Origin: a bacterium
GTDB lineage: Bacteria; 4484-113; JAGGVC01
Reading direction: 5' to 3'
Length of the DNA stretch: 64,000 bases
NCBI GenBank assembly: GCA_039961635.1
Contig: JABRWB010000041.1
Span: 73,449 to 137,448, forward strand
Positions within the stretch are counted from its first letter, which is position 1; each line of letters opens with the position of its first letter. Under the pieces are notes generated by a model, which saw only the letters and a list, made by a program, of their open reading frames with translations, did not search any database and was not told where the DNA came from. The position numbers and the translations under genes are program-made. This document shows, one piece after another, positions 25,179-34,424 of the stretch.

Positions 25179-28115
25179 ATGCTGTACATTAGATTTCGCA
25201 GCTTCGCACTCAAAACGCTGCCGATTGCGCTCTTGCTTGCAATTGCATTTGGCTGTTCAGGAAACCGGGCCAAATCACCGACTTCCGGTCGCTTGCAGTT
25301 GCCCAAAAACCGGCAGAATTTACAGTTTTCATCGGACTCGGAACTGATTGCCTGGCTTGGCAACAGAACCGATTCAAAAACCGAGGTAATCGCCTTCGAT
25401 TCGGCAAGGCATATCCTGCCTGTAGCAGCGCCATTGGAATTCGAGATTTCCGGAACAGGTAGTAACGTACAAATCGAAGGCAGCCCAAACGCCGACGGCT
25501 CTTTTTTGGCTGTGGTTTTCGATCCTTCCGGGCTCCAATTTGAGTCCGCAGTCGATTCCTCGATTGGAGCCATAACACTGATTCTGCATCCAGCGCCTGG
25601 AGTGGTTTTGGTTGGAGCTGCACCGCTTAAGGCGCTTGATGCGGAAGTGAGATTTGAGATAAAGCTTAATTCAGGCAAGGATATGGCTGCGCGCAGGATT
25701 TCGGTCGCGCCAAGAGGAGCTGAAAACTCTGTTACCGACCTGGCCGTATTCGACGACGCGGGAAACTGGGCGCTTTCATGGACCGAGAGAAACGTAGGTG
25801 ATTACTCCAATGACGGCGAAGTCGCCGTGTCCGACATCACGCCGATTGCGCTTAACTTTCAGGCGACGGTCAACCATTCGGATCCGAACGATCACGCTGC
25901 CATTGTGGATGGCGACGGCAACAACGAAGTCGGAGTGTCCGACATCACTCCGATCGCCATCAACTATCAGAATCAGGTATCCGGGTACGCGGTGCTCAGA
26001 TTTACAGCAGGCGGCTCCTGGGTGGAAATCGCCCGCGAAGAGCGCCCTGCTCTACCCGATCCCAACTGGCGTCCGCCAAGCTACACGTATTTGGACCCCG
26101 CGGCAACGTCGCCAGATACATACTATTGCGTCAGGCCATACGATCTCGCGGACGACTTGGGCACGCCCAGCGTCGTAATCGGTGTGCCCGGCTCCAATCC
26201 CGCACTTACCCCTGATCCTCCGGAGGAAGTTTCACCGCCGGACAACACCGTAAATTTGGCCGAGTTCGGAGTTAAATCATTCGAAATCCCCGCGGGAACC
26301 ACGCAGACTTTCGACGTTGTGCGCGATTCCGCGGAAGCAAATTACATAGCGGCGTTTATTAGCTTCGGACAGCCTGCTGCAACCGGAGATAATGTAACTA
26401 TCGAGGAAGTTACATCAGGCGTCAGTGCAGCTCCCAAGCTGCCCTCGGTGACGACGGAAGAAATCCCCTTCGAGCAAAACAAGCTTTCAGTCAAATTGAG
26501 TCAGCTGGAACAAAAACTGCTTGCCGAAACAGGAACACGCCCTGCGTTGTCAAGGAATCCCGCGACCATCGGTGATATCCGTCAGTTCAAAATAGTTTTC
26601 GGCGATCCCGCACTGAATTTGGAAACGGTGGATGCGACAGTCAACGCAGTACTCAAAGGCGAAAATGAATCGGTCAGATTTTGGATAGATCCGCAAGTGG
26701 ACGACGGCCGGATATCGGATTCTTTTGCTCAAGATGTTGCTGATGATGTGCGCGAAGTCATTAGGGCGCAAGAGGCTGCTGCATACGGCGACATATATGA
26801 CATAGACTCCGATGGCTTTTTAGATATTCTGGCAACGCCTTGGGTCAACAATCTGCCCGGAATGGTACGCGGCTTGTTCGTTTCGGGCGATCTGCAAGAT
26901 ACTCCAGCCTCGAACCTAATGGACGTTGTGTTTGTGGACATTCCCGATGCGGAGGATCCGCCGGACGAATTCACGCCTCCATCTCCGATTGCACCGGGCT
27001 TTTTCGATGGAACCGCTCCGATAACTCGCAACGATTATTCGACAAGCATCAGGCAGGTTATCGCGCACGAGCTTCAGCATTTGATCAACTTTTCCAACCG
27101 GCTTCGCGTAAGGGATTCGTTCGGAGGAGACATCATTTCGGAAGAAGTATGGTTAAACGAAGCGCTTTCGCATTTTACAGAAGATTTCGTCGGCTACCAG
27201 GGCTACTTCAACATGATCGGTATCGGGCAATTCCTGGATGCCGCTTACGCCGTACCTTTGATCGCACCCGAATCGCTGGACAATCCGCAGGTGCGCGGTG
27301 CGGGTTACCTTTTCATACGCCACATTTTCGAGCAGTACGGGCAGGACGCGCTCTCCAAGCTAGTGCTATCTTCCACTCCTTCTACAGCGTTCGCAGGACA
27401 AGCCAACATCGAGCAGGCGACCGGCAAACCTATGGAATCCCTGCTGCAGGGCTGGCTGGCTGCTTTGTCCTTTGCCGGATGGCAGGGTTCGCCCCCCGCG
27501 GATTTTTCATATAAGCAGCCGACAATCCATTCGGTGACAGGCGGACTTACCGGTGTCAATTTCCTGCAGAATTTCGTGGACTACTCCGGCAGAACATCCA
27601 GGCTGCCCCGTCCGCTGACCCTCCGACTCGATGCGGAGCCTTTGACGATGCAGTTGATTCCAAATGCGCCGTTGTTCGTTTTAATTAACGATTCGTCCGC
27701 CGGCACGAAGCGAATTGCGATAACGGCCGGTTCCAAACCAATAATCGGGGTATTCGCCAGAACTGCTGACGAAATTCAGGTTTTCGAATCCCAAAGCGGC
27801 TCAACGCCGTTCGAATTCAACCGCTACTTCGCTGGAACAATCGAAAGCGGCGACGACCAGGACGTCTTTACTACAAACTTGTCTGAAAGCGGACTGATGT
27901 TGCTAAGGGTGGTGGCAGGGCATCCGGGCGGACTCAACCCGATTGTGAAGGTTAACTCACAAAGCTTTTCCGACTCTAATTCTTTGCCGGGCGTTGACCT
28001 TAAAGTGCTATCATTTCCCGCCGGATTCGGTCCGGTTAACCTTCAGGTAACGGGAGGAGGAGGTAGCACGGGATCGTACCTGATCTCGGCTGAGTTTTAC
28101 CCCGACCAGCAATAA
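25179..28115 (+). CDS. Lipoprotein with dockerin-like repeats and HExxH metallopeptidase domain
   Basis: 978 residues from ATG 25179. The lipobox is LAIAFGC. At about residues 205-270 are two dockerin-like calcium-loop repeats, DYSNDGEVAVSDITPIALNF and DGDGNNEVGVSDITPIAINY. From about 540 comes a peptidase region with His630-Glu631-x-x-His634 in HELQHLINF and a probable third ligand Glu661 in VWLNEALSHF, the pattern of gluzincin peptidases (M30-like). A C-terminal beta domain follows. The start overlaps no SD of note, but GGGG lies near. An upstream in-frame ATG at 25134 would destroy the signal peptide. Likely cell-surface; substrate unknown. Confidence 0.82.
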   Translation: MLYIRFRSFALKTLPIALLLAIAFGCSGNRAKSPTSGRLQLPKNRQNLQFSSDSELIAWLGNRTDSKTEVIAFDSARHILPVAAPLEFEISGTGSNVQIEGSPNADGSFLAVVFDPSGLQFESAVDSSIGAITLILHPAPGVVLVGAAPLKALDAEVRFEIKLNSGKDMAARRISVAPRGAENSVTDLAVFDDAGNWALSWTERNVGDYSNDGEVAVSDITPIALNFQATVNHSDPNDHAAIVDGDGNNEVGVSDITPIAINYQNQVSGYAVLRFTAGGSWVEIAREERPALPDPNWRPPSYTYLDPAATSPDTYYCVRPYDLADDLGTPSVVIGVPGSNPALTPDPPEEVSPPDNTVNLAEFGVKSFEIPAGTTQTFDVVRDSAEANYIAAFISFGQPAATGDNVTIEEVTSGVSAAPKLPSVTTEEIPFEQNKLSVKLSQLEQKLLAETGTRPALSRNPATIGDIRQFKIVFGDPALNLETVDATVNAVLKGENESVRFWIDPQVDDGRISDSFAQDVADDVREVIRAQEAAAYGDIYDIDSDGFLDILATPWVNNLPGMVRGLFVSGDLQDTPASNLMDVVFVDIPDAEDPPDEFTPPSPIAPGFFDGTAPITRNDYSTSIRQVIAHELQHLINFSNRLRVRDSFGGDIISEEVWLNEALSHFTEDFVGYQGYFNMIGIGQFLDAAYAVPLIAPESLDNPQVRGAGYLFIRHIFEQYGQDALSKLVLSSTPSTAFAGQANIEQATGKPMESLLQGWLAALSFAGWQGSPPADFSYKQPTIHSVTGGLTGVNFLQNFVDYSGRTSRLPRPLTLRLDAEPLTMQLIPNAPLFVLINDSSAGTKRIAITAGSKPIIGVFARTADEIQVFESQSGSTPFEFNRYFAGTIESGDDQDVFTTNLSESGLMLLRVVAGHPGGLNPIVKVNSQSFSDSNSLPGVDLKVLSFPAGFGPVNLQVTGGGGSTGSYLISAEFYPDQQ

Positions 28116-29194
28116 TGCGAGGTTTGATTCTTTCGGACGGCAAGCCCGGCCACTTTAACCAGTCGCGTGCGTTATGCGCCCTATTGGGATTAGCTGCGCA
28201 CGAAACGCAAATTGAATTTAAAAGCGAACTTAGGGAGCAGCTGCTGCGGGCAAGGATGAACCTGTCCCAGCGCAGTCCGTCAAATATTCCGGAGCTGCTG
28301 GGCTTGCTGGGCTATTTTGTTTCCGAACCCTGCCTTACGGCATTGCAATCCATGCTTTCTGAGCGCCCCGATGTGATTGTTTCCGCCGGTTCGACGCTGG
28401 CGGCGACGAATCTTTTAATCGCCCGTGCAGTTGGCGGAAAATCCATTGCAATGATGAGACCGAACGCAATTCCGCTTGAATCTTTCGACGTAATAGTGAT
28501 GCCGGAGCATGACAGGCGTTCCAAAAACCCTGCAAATGCCGTATTCACGCCCGTGGCATTGTCCTATTTCGATGCCGCGCGTATTGAGACCGCGGATGCC
28601 GAACTCGCACGCCGCTTCGGTTGCGACGTACTCAAAAACAGACCAATTGCCCTTATTGTTGGAGGAAACTCGAAAGTATTCGATATGACGGACGACGATG
28701 TATTGGAAGCGGCGGAAATAAGCTGGTCGTGGGCAAGCAAACAGAAGTGTGGTCTGGTAGGAACAACTTCACGCAGGACAGCTCCCTCCCTTGAGCGCAA
28801 GCTGCAAGCTGAATTCGAAAAAAAGAAGGACGCTCATTGGATTTGGGGCAGAACCGATACGTTTAATCCTCTCCCGGCTCTTCTTCCTCGTGCAAGCGCC
28901 GCGGTTGTTACCGAAGACAGCATATCGATGATCAGCGAAGCGATTATTCAGGGGCACAGGCCGCTCGTCCTTGAACTCAAGAAAAGGCGCGCCTCGGCAA
29001 AACTTGCCAAATTCAAAAAATACCTGATTGACCAAAAGCTCGCGCGGTGGGTGCAGTCGGCCGATTTGGCGGAAGTATTCAGAGCGGAGTCCGAATCACT
29101 ATCCAAATCTCCGACTATCGACCTTGCGGCGATTCGGGACGAAATTATGCTAAAGCTGGGCTGGTCGCACCAGGCTAAGGAGAAACAAGCTTGA
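28115..29194 (+). CDS. ELM1/GtrOC1-family protein
   Basis: 359 residues. The N terminus LILSDGKPGHFNQSRAL and later LIVGGNSKVFDMT and VVTEDSISMISEA fit the family of mitochondrial fission protein ELM1 and its bacterial homologues, which look like GT-B glycosyltransferases and are often found with lipopolysaccharide genes. The ATG uses the last base of the upstream stop (TAATG). It is followed by a GT9 glycosyltransferase and heptose genes, which supports a role in lipopolysaccharide core synthesis; the activity is not established. Confidence 0.85.
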   Translation: MRGLILSDGKPGHFNQSRALCALLGLAAHETQIEFKSELREQLLRARMNLSQRSPSNIPELLGLLGYFVSEPCLTALQSMLSERPDVIVSAGSTLAATNLLIARAVGGKSIAMMRPNAIPLESFDVIVMPEHDRRSKNPANAVFTPVALSYFDAARIETADAELARRFGCDVLKNRPIALIVGGNSKVFDMTDDDVLEAAEISWSWASKQKCGLVGTTSRRTAPSLERKLQAEFEKKKDAHWIWGRTDTFNPLPALLPRASAAVVTEDSISMISEAIIQGHRPLVLELKKRRASAKLAKFKKYLIDQKLARWVQSADLAEVFRAESESLSKSPTIDLAAIRDEIMLKLGWSHQAKEKQA

Positions 29195-30237
29195 AACTGC
29201 CAAAGGTCGCCGAGCGAATCCTGGTCGTGGACTTGGCGATGATAGGCGACCTCCTCTGTGCTACACCGTCCTTGTCGGCAATCCGCGCGGCTTATCCCGA
29301 TTCAAAGATATCCGTACTCGCCTCACAAACTTCCGCGCCGGCGCTTGCGGGCAACCCAAACGTGAACGAAGTGATTGGAATTGACAAGAAGTCGGCATTT
29401 CGGTTGCCGTTCAGGATATTTCAAACTGCGGCCGCGCTCAGAAAGCGGAAATTTGAAATTGCTTTCCTGCTTCACAATTCAATTGGAAGCGCAATTGTTG
29501 CATGGATGGCGGGCATTAAGCACCGCGTTGGATACGCGACGGAGGGCCGCGGAAACTTGCTTACGATCCGCGTCGCTCTTCCCAAAGAAAGGCAGCACCT
29601 TATCGAACAGCGTTTATCCCTGCTTCGTAAATCCGGACTAGACGCACCTTTGCAAATGCCCGCCTATTTCGTGGATTCGAGCCGAGTAAGCGAATCATTG
29701 TCGCGTCTCCTGCCTTCCCTTGATCCGGGAAGGCCCATGGTCGTCCTGGCAGTCGGAAGCACTTGGCCGACAAAAATCTGGCCTCGAAAAAATGTTCAGG
29801 CGTTTTTAAATAAACTTCCCGTCGGCAGCGTGTGCATTATTCTTGTCGGAGCGCCGGGAGAAGAGAGCTTGGCTGAAGGACTAAATTCGATTTCGGTTCC
29901 CGTTTACAATCTAGTGGGCAAAACCACGATAGAGGAGTTGGGACACGTAATTTCCCGCGCCGACGCCGTCATCGCTCCTGACAGCGGCCCAATGCACATT
30001 GCCGAAGGACTGGGTAAGCCGACAATCGGTCTTTTCGGCCCGACAGATCCGAAGATATGCGGAATGGTTCATTCCGCGGGCGTACATATTCAGCCGCACA
30101 TGTCTTGTCTTTGCTGCTGGGAAAAGAAGTGCAAAAATAGAACGTTTTGCATGGCCGAAATTTCGCCCGACTCGGTAATTGACGCCTTGTTCCGCGCCAT
30201 CGGGAATACCGCACCCGCTGAAAAGGAAGTGTGCTGA
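29191..30237 (+). CDS. Family 9 glycosyltransferase (ADP-heptose:LPS heptosyltransferase-like)
   Basis: 348 residues. ILVVDLAMIGDLLCATPSL at the N terminus and the C-terminal APDSGPMHIAEGLGKP plus GLFGPTDPKICG are the GT9 signatures. GT9 enzymes add heptose to the inner core of lipopolysaccharide. Start is TTG 29191, which overlaps the stop of the previous gene (TTGA), with AAGGAGA eight bases upstream. The heptose pathway genes directly downstream support ADP-heptose as donor; the acceptor is not known. A Cys-rich stretch LCCWEKKCKNRTFC near the C terminus is common in GT9. Confidence 0.92.
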   Translation: MKLPKVAERILVVDLAMIGDLLCATPSLSAIRAAYPDSKISVLASQTSAPALAGNPNVNEVIGIDKKSAFRLPFRIFQTAAALRKRKFEIAFLLHNSIGSAIVAWMAGIKHRVGYATEGRGNLLTIRVALPKERQHLIEQRLSLLRKSGLDAPLQMPAYFVDSSRVSESLSRLLPSLDPGRPMVVLAVGSTWPTKIWPRKNVQAFLNKLPVGSVCIILVGAPGEESLAEGLNSISVPVYNLVGKTTIEELGHVISRADAVIAPDSGPMHIAEGLGKPTIGLFGPTDPKICGMVHSAGVHIQPHMSCLCCWEKKCKNRTFCMAEISPDSVIDALFRAIGNTAPAEKEVC

Positions 30238-30240
30238 ATT

Positions 30241-30822
30241 ATGCGCCCAGCAGTATTCCTTGACCGCGATGGCACGCTGATTTATGACACGGATTACGTT
30301 CGAGATCCTGAAAAGGTTGTACTGATTCCGGGCGTACCTGAAACACTTTTTAAATTGCGGGACATGGGGTATCTGCTTGTCGTCGTCTCCAATCAAAGTG
30401 GAATCGCAAGGGGGTATTTCCGTGAGGAGAGCGTACGCGCAGTCAACAATAGGATTAACGAACTAATAATTAACAACGGTGGCGCCGCGCCGGCCGCGTA
30501 TTACTTTTGCCCGCATTTTCCAGAAGGGACTATACCGGAATACGCTGTTGAATGCCGGTGCCGTAAGCCAAAACCCGGAATGGTGAATCAAGCGGTTCGC
30601 GAGCTTGATATTGACCTTGCAAACTCCGCGATTGTAGGCGACACCGTTGCGGCTGACATCGAACTCGGGCGCGCGCTTGGAATAACTACCGTTTACTTCA
30701 ATATCCACGGTGTCTCGGGATATCCGGAGGACATTGCCGGGGCCACATCTGATTTCACCGAAATTCCGGAAATCATATTGAAGGCCAAGACGGCGCCCGC
30801 TAGGCCGAAAGATTTAATGTAA
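30241..30822 (+). CDS. gmhB: D-glycero-beta-D-manno-heptose 1,7-bisphosphate 7-phosphatase
   Basis: 193 residues of the HAD type. Motif I is FLDRDGTLIYD, motif II VVVSNQSGIARGYF, and motif IV IVGDTVAADIELG. The zinc-binding loop is complete: YFCPHFPEGTIPEYAVECRC followed by RKPKPGM, which separates GmhB from other HAD enzymes. It removes the 7-phosphate from heptose bisphosphate between the RfaE1 kinase and the RfaE2 adenylyltransferase, both encoded next. Confidence 0.95.
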   Translation: MRPAVFLDRDGTLIYDTDYVRDPEKVVLIPGVPETLFKLRDMGYLLVVVSNQSGIARGYFREESVRAVNNRINELIINNGGAAPAAYYFCPHFPEGTIPEYAVECRCRKPKPGMVNQAVRELDIDLANSAIVGDTVAADIELGRALGITTVYFNIHGVSGYPEDIAGATSDFTEIPEIILKAKTAPARPKDLM

Positions 30823-30837
30823 AATGCCCCCGACCCT

Positions 30838-31806
30838 ATGAGTCTTGCAGATTATCGGCGGATTCTTGATTTATTTCCGAAGCTGCGCATCGCCGTACTG
30901 GGCGATGTAATGCTCGATCGTTACGTCTATGGTTCGGTCGAACGCATTTCTCCAGAAGCGCCGGTCCCTGTTCTGTTGAGGGAGCGCGAAGCATGTTTCC
31001 CTGGAGGCGCGGCAAACGTGGCTGTAAATTTGGCCGGGCTCGGAGCAACCCCGCTGCTGATAGGCATTGTAGGAAACGACGCGGCCGCCGAACTACTTAA
31101 GGCCGAACTTAAATCGAACAACATTGATACATCGCTGCTTGTCGGCCTGCCCGGAGCGATCACCACCGTAAAAACAAGGTTTGTATCAATGTCCCAGCAA
31201 TTGATTAGAGTGGACGACGAATCGCCGTTACCGATCGACAGGGATGCGGTGCCTCCCGAGGAAGTACTGTCCGATTGTAACGCCTTGCTCGTCTCGGATT
31301 ACAACAAGGGCGCGGTCCCGTTTTGGGGTAAATCGCTGATAGGCTGCGCCCGGCGTGTCGGAATACCGATCGTAGTGGATCCCAAACCTCCCAATTGGTC
31401 TTATTATCAAGGATGCGACGTCGTTACGCCCAACAAAAAGGAAGCCCGGAATGCGGTTCCTGAACATTTGCGGCCGGTTGCGGATCTTGCGGCGACGGCG
31501 AAGGCGGTATCTCATCTTTCGGGCGTAGGCAAGGTAGTAATGACTTGGGGAGCCGAAGGGATGCACGTATGGGATGGCGCTTCGCTCACAACAATTCCAT
31601 CCCACCGCGTTTCTGTTTTTGACCCTACCGGAGCTGGGGATACGGTCATTGCGGCACTAACCGCATCTATTGCCGCTGGAGCAGACCTTGTGACTTCCGC
31701 GAACATCGCCAACGCGGCTGGCGCCGTAGCTGTAGCCAAGCCCGGTATCGCGGCCGTGACAGCGGCGGAAGTGCTTTCCGTTTTGATGCATGCGGAGGGC
31801 GTATGA
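30838..31806 (+). CDS. rfaE1: D-glycero-beta-D-manno-heptose-7-phosphate kinase
   Basis: 322 residues, PfkB/ribokinase fold. It has LGDVMLDRYVYGSVERISPE at the start, FPGGAANVAVNLAGLG, and the catalytic DPTGAGDTVIAAL near the C terminus. It phosphorylates heptose-7-phosphate at C1. It is separate from the adenylyltransferase, not fused as in HldE of enterobacteria. No ribosome-binding site precedes ATG 30838, and a TAAAAT at 30820-30825 lies 12 bases upstream. It overlaps rfaE2 by four bases. Confidence 0.95.
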   Translation: MSLADYRRILDLFPKLRIAVLGDVMLDRYVYGSVERISPEAPVPVLLREREACFPGGAANVAVNLAGLGATPLLIGIVGNDAAAELLKAELKSNNIDTSLLVGLPGAITTVKTRFVSMSQQLIRVDDESPLPIDRDAVPPEEVLSDCNALLVSDYNKGAVPFWGKSLIGCARRVGIPIVVDPKPPNWSYYQGCDVVTPNKKEARNAVPEHLRPVADLAATAKAVSHLSGVGKVVMTWGAEGMHVWDGASLTTIPSHRVSVFDPTGAGDTVIAALTASIAAGADLVTSANIANAAGAVAVAKPGIAAVTAAEVLSVLMHAEGV

Positions 31807-32279
31807 TGGAAGAGTCCGCTTTTCAGTTGCCGCCGGATGCTGCGGAAGCCATTGCCGAGTGGCGCGCCCGGGGATTCAAGATAGTTTTCACCAACGGCTG
31901 CTTTGACATACTTCATCCGGGCCACATAGACATTTTGAAGAGAGCGCGACGACTGGGCGATGTGCTGATCGTCGGTCTGAATTCAGATGCCTCGACAAAA
32001 AGGCTCAAAGGCGAAAACAGGCCATTTATCCGCGAATCCTTGCGCAAAACGGTCCTTGAAGAACTAAGAAGCGTTGATCTTGTTATCATCTTCGATGAAG
32101 ATACTCCAATTCGCCTGATTGAAGCCTTGCGGCCGGATGTGCTCGTTAAAGGGGGCGATTACGACCGCGCGGGTGTTGTGGGCGGCGATTTCGTTGAAAG
32201 TTACGGTGGTGAGGTTGTGCTTTTGGAGCTAGTGCCGGGGCTTTCTACAACGGAACTAGCCAGGAAACTCGGTTTGTGA
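31803..32279 (+). CDS. rfaE2: D-glycero-beta-D-manno-heptose 1-phosphate adenylyltransferase
   Basis: 158 residues. The nucleotidyltransferase motif TNGCFDILHPGHIDILKRA lies at about residues 29-47, and VKGGDY and LVPGLSTTELARKL follow near the end. It makes ADP-heptose from heptose-1-phosphate. Start ATG 31803 overlaps the rfaE1 stop. The pathway genes gmhA and hldD are not in the window. Confidence 0.96.
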   Translation: MMEESAFQLPPDAAEAIAEWRARGFKIVFTNGCFDILHPGHIDILKRARRLGDVLIVGLNSDASTKRLKGENRPFIRESLRKTVLEELRSVDLVIIFDEDTPIRLIEALRPDVLVKGGDYDRAGVVGGDFVESYGGEVVLLELVPGLSTTELARKLGL

Positions 32280-32318
32280 AATAACTTGCCGCCTACGAAT
32301 CGGCGGACCCATATTTGA

Positions 32319-33254
32319 ATGGCGGGAAGAATTGGAAAAGAAGGCGCGCAAACCGCGGTCAAAAGTCCGCCTCTGCTTGCCGCGTTTGCCGAGCTTTTTT
32401 TCCCCCAAAGCTGCGTGCTCTGCGGCCGGGAAAATCCTTTCGTTCTTTGCGACGCGTGCTTCGATCAGGTTTTCGTACCGCCAGACGAAATTTGCCTTCG
32501 CTGCGGACGGCTCAAGCGTTCCGGCTGGCCCGGCCCGGATTGCGCGGAGTGCCATGACGAAACATACGGCTTTATCCGGGCTAGAAGCCTTTATCCATAC
32601 GAAGGCGCGGCGAGAAACTTATTCCTGGCGTCAAAATTCACTGTTTCAAAGCGCAAGCTGAATTACAGGCTATCTTCGGCAGCAGTTCAGAAGCGTATCG
32701 CCGGAAAGGATTCAGCCGAATTTTTCAATTCGAAAGGACTTGCCTTTGATTTCGCGGTTGAGGTGCCGGTATTTCGGCCCCGGTGGTCCGCCCTGGCCCG
32801 GCTTCCGATGTTCTCCCCGCCGCCAAACGATGAAAAGAAGAGGAAGGGAGGCAACACCCGTAGTTTCAACACGGCCGCCGTATTTGCCTTTTACGCCGCT
32901 CAAAGCCTGAAAGTACCTTATTTGTCGGGCGTTCTGCGCAAAATCAGCGACATCCCTTCGCAAGTTGGTCTTTCGCACACGGCGCGCCGGGCAAACGTGA
33001 AAGGTGCATTCGATGTCCCTTCCTGGTATGCCCGGCGCGTTAAGGGGGCGACAGTGCTTCTCTGCGACGATTTAATCACAACAGGTTCGACCGCAAGCGA
33101 GTGCTCGCGGGCACTCAAACGCGCGGGAGCTAAATCGGTATACCTGCTGACCTTGTTCTCCACAACCAAACGTCCGGAAACGCCTGACGCCCAACTTCCC
33201 GATTGGTACGGCCCGGACGATCTTGAAATCCCCGCTCCGATCGAGTTCGACTAG
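32319..33254 (+). CDS. ComF family phosphoribosyltransferase-fold protein
   Basis: 311 residues. The N terminus has a zinc finger of CxxC pairs (CVLCG, CDAC, CLRCG, CAEC) and the C terminus the phosphoribosyltransferase loop VLLCDDLITTGSTASE. ComF/GntX proteins are linked to DNA uptake and other DNA-related functions. The region 150-200 is longer and more basic than usual (PPPNDEKKRKGG). ATG 32319 is 39 bases after rfaE2. Its 3' end overlaps the converging MBL gene by four bases. Confidence 0.92.
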   Translation: MAGRIGKEGAQTAVKSPPLLAAFAELFFPQSCVLCGRENPFVLCDACFDQVFVPPDEICLRCGRLKRSGWPGPDCAECHDETYGFIRARSLYPYEGAARNLFLASKFTVSKRKLNYRLSSAAVQKRIAGKDSAEFFNSKGLAFDFAVEVPVFRPRWSALARLPMFSPPPNDEKKRKGGNTRSFNTAAVFAFYAAQSLKVPYLSGVLRKISDIPSQVGLSHTARRANVKGAFDVPSWYARRVKGATVLLCDDLITTGSTASECSRALKRAGAKSVYLLTLFSTTKRPETPDAQLPDWYGPDDLEIPAPIEFD

Positions 33255-34069
33255 CCTGCCGCGGGCGGCTCCGAATACGGCGAGCCGAAATTGTGGCAGA
33301 AGAACTGATGCCACTTTTCTTCGGCGGCCCGTTTAAGGAACTCCTTCTTGCGCTCCAGCGTCACCATTGGGTAGTTATCTATGGATGCGATGACGGGGAT
33401 GTGCGTGAATGTTGACATCGGAATCAGATCGCCCCAGTAGACAAGCCTCATCCCCGCGTCATCGAATAAAACGAGTTGATGCCCCAGAGTATGCCCGGGA
33501 GAAGGAATCGCCCGAACGCCGGGCAGAATTTCGGTTTCGCCGTCCAGAAGCTTCAGCCGCTCGCCCGGCTCCCAGCCTTCAAGCGTATGCTTGTAATAGC
33601 TGCCCTTGGTGCGCTCGTTAATAAGCGTCGCCTCCGCGTATTCGGTCGAGGTCGAGTAAACCGTTGCGTTCGGAAACTGCAACGCCCAGCCGCTGTCCGA
33701 CTTCTTCGTAACACCGCCGCAATGGTCGAAATGCAGATGCGACTGGATAACCGCCACCACGTCGTCCGGCGAAAGTCCTTCCGCCTTCATCCCTTCAATC
33801 AAATCGCCCTCCGGACGCTGCAAATCGTAGATTCCGCGCAGCTTTTCGGAAAGCTTGTCGCCGCAGCCCGTGTCCACAACGACCAATCCCTCCCGCGTCT
33901 CGGCGACCAGGCACCACACGCCAAGCCTGATCCGGTTTTCCGCGTCAACATCGTGCCATTTCTGCCAGAATGACTTGGGGACGACGCCGTACATCAGCCC
34001 GCCGTCCAGCGCGAACGAGCCGTCGGAGATTGCGTGCAGCTTCATGTTTGCCGACTCGAAAACGATCAT
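33251..34069 (-). CDS. MBL-fold metallo-hydrolase
   Basis: 272 residues. The metallo-beta-lactamase motif is HLHFDHCGGV, and a later PSPGHTLGHQLVLFDD and VYWGDLIP supply more metal ligands. It resembles the lactonase/hydrolase branch (N-acyl homoserine lactonase-like), but the substrate cannot be read from sequence. GGGAGG lies nine bases before the ATG. No signal peptide. It converges with comF by a four-base overlap. Confidence 0.9.
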   Translation of the reverse strand: MIVFESANMKLHAISDGSFALDGGLMYGVVPKSFWQKWHDVDAENRIRLGVWCLVAETREGLVVVDTGCGDKLSEKLRGIYDLQRPEGDLIEGMKAEGLSPDDVVAVIQSHLHFDHCGGVTKKSDSGWALQFPNATVYSTSTEYAEATLINERTKGSYYKHTLEGWEPGERLKLLDGETEILPGVRAIPSPGHTLGHQLVLFDDAGMRLVYWGDLIPMSTFTHIPVIASIDNYPMVTLERKKEFLKRAAEEKWHQFFCHNFGSPYSEPPAAG

Positions 34070-34100
34070 CTTTTATTCCTCCCCGTGCGGGAACCGCATT

Positions 34101-34382
34101 TTACCTCGCGCCTCTCAGCGGACCGTATGACTCCATCGTCGGCTTTTTCTTCACTTGCCGCTTCATGTAGTAAATCTGACCGAATTCGCCCTCGTCGCCA
34201 CGTCTTCCACGGCCGATTAATCCGGCCAACTCCCATCCATCCCGGCCAAGTTCGTTTAGGATTACTAGCGTCGAGTCGGGAGTCGAAATCGTGTGACTCC
34301 CGTCAGGAAACTGCACTCGCACGCTGAATGCGTTTTTGTAAAACGAGGCGTACACCTCGGCGTATTCCCAGAAGTAATCCAT
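34101..34382 (-). CDS. Small protein with DUF4177-like C-terminal pattern
   Basis: 93 residues. The middle has ILNELGRDGWELAGLIGRG, followed by YYMKRQVKK, the pattern typical of the small DUF4177-like family (x-N-x-L-G-x-x-G-W-E-L). The function is unknown. It lies between the livF gene and the MBL gene on the same strand. A 14-base palindrome (34394-34407) lies just upstream of its ATG. No strong ribosome-binding site. Confidence 0.7.
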   Translation of the reverse strand: MDYFWEYAEVYASFYKNAFSVRVQFPDGSHTISTPDSTLVILNELGRDGWELAGLIGRGRRGDEGEFGQIYYMKRQVKKKPTMESYGPLRGAR

Positions 34383-34393
34383 CGTGTCATCAC

Positions 34394-34407
34394 CCGGCGT
34401 ACGCCGG
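34394..34407. repeat. Perfect 14-base palindrome between livF and the small DUF4177-like gene
   Basis: CCGGCGTACGCCGG reads the same on both strands. It could form a short hairpin or be a protein site, but no T-run follows on the minus strand, so it is not a standard terminator. Confidence 0.4.
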
Positions 34408-34424
34408 CATCGAATTTTCAGAAG

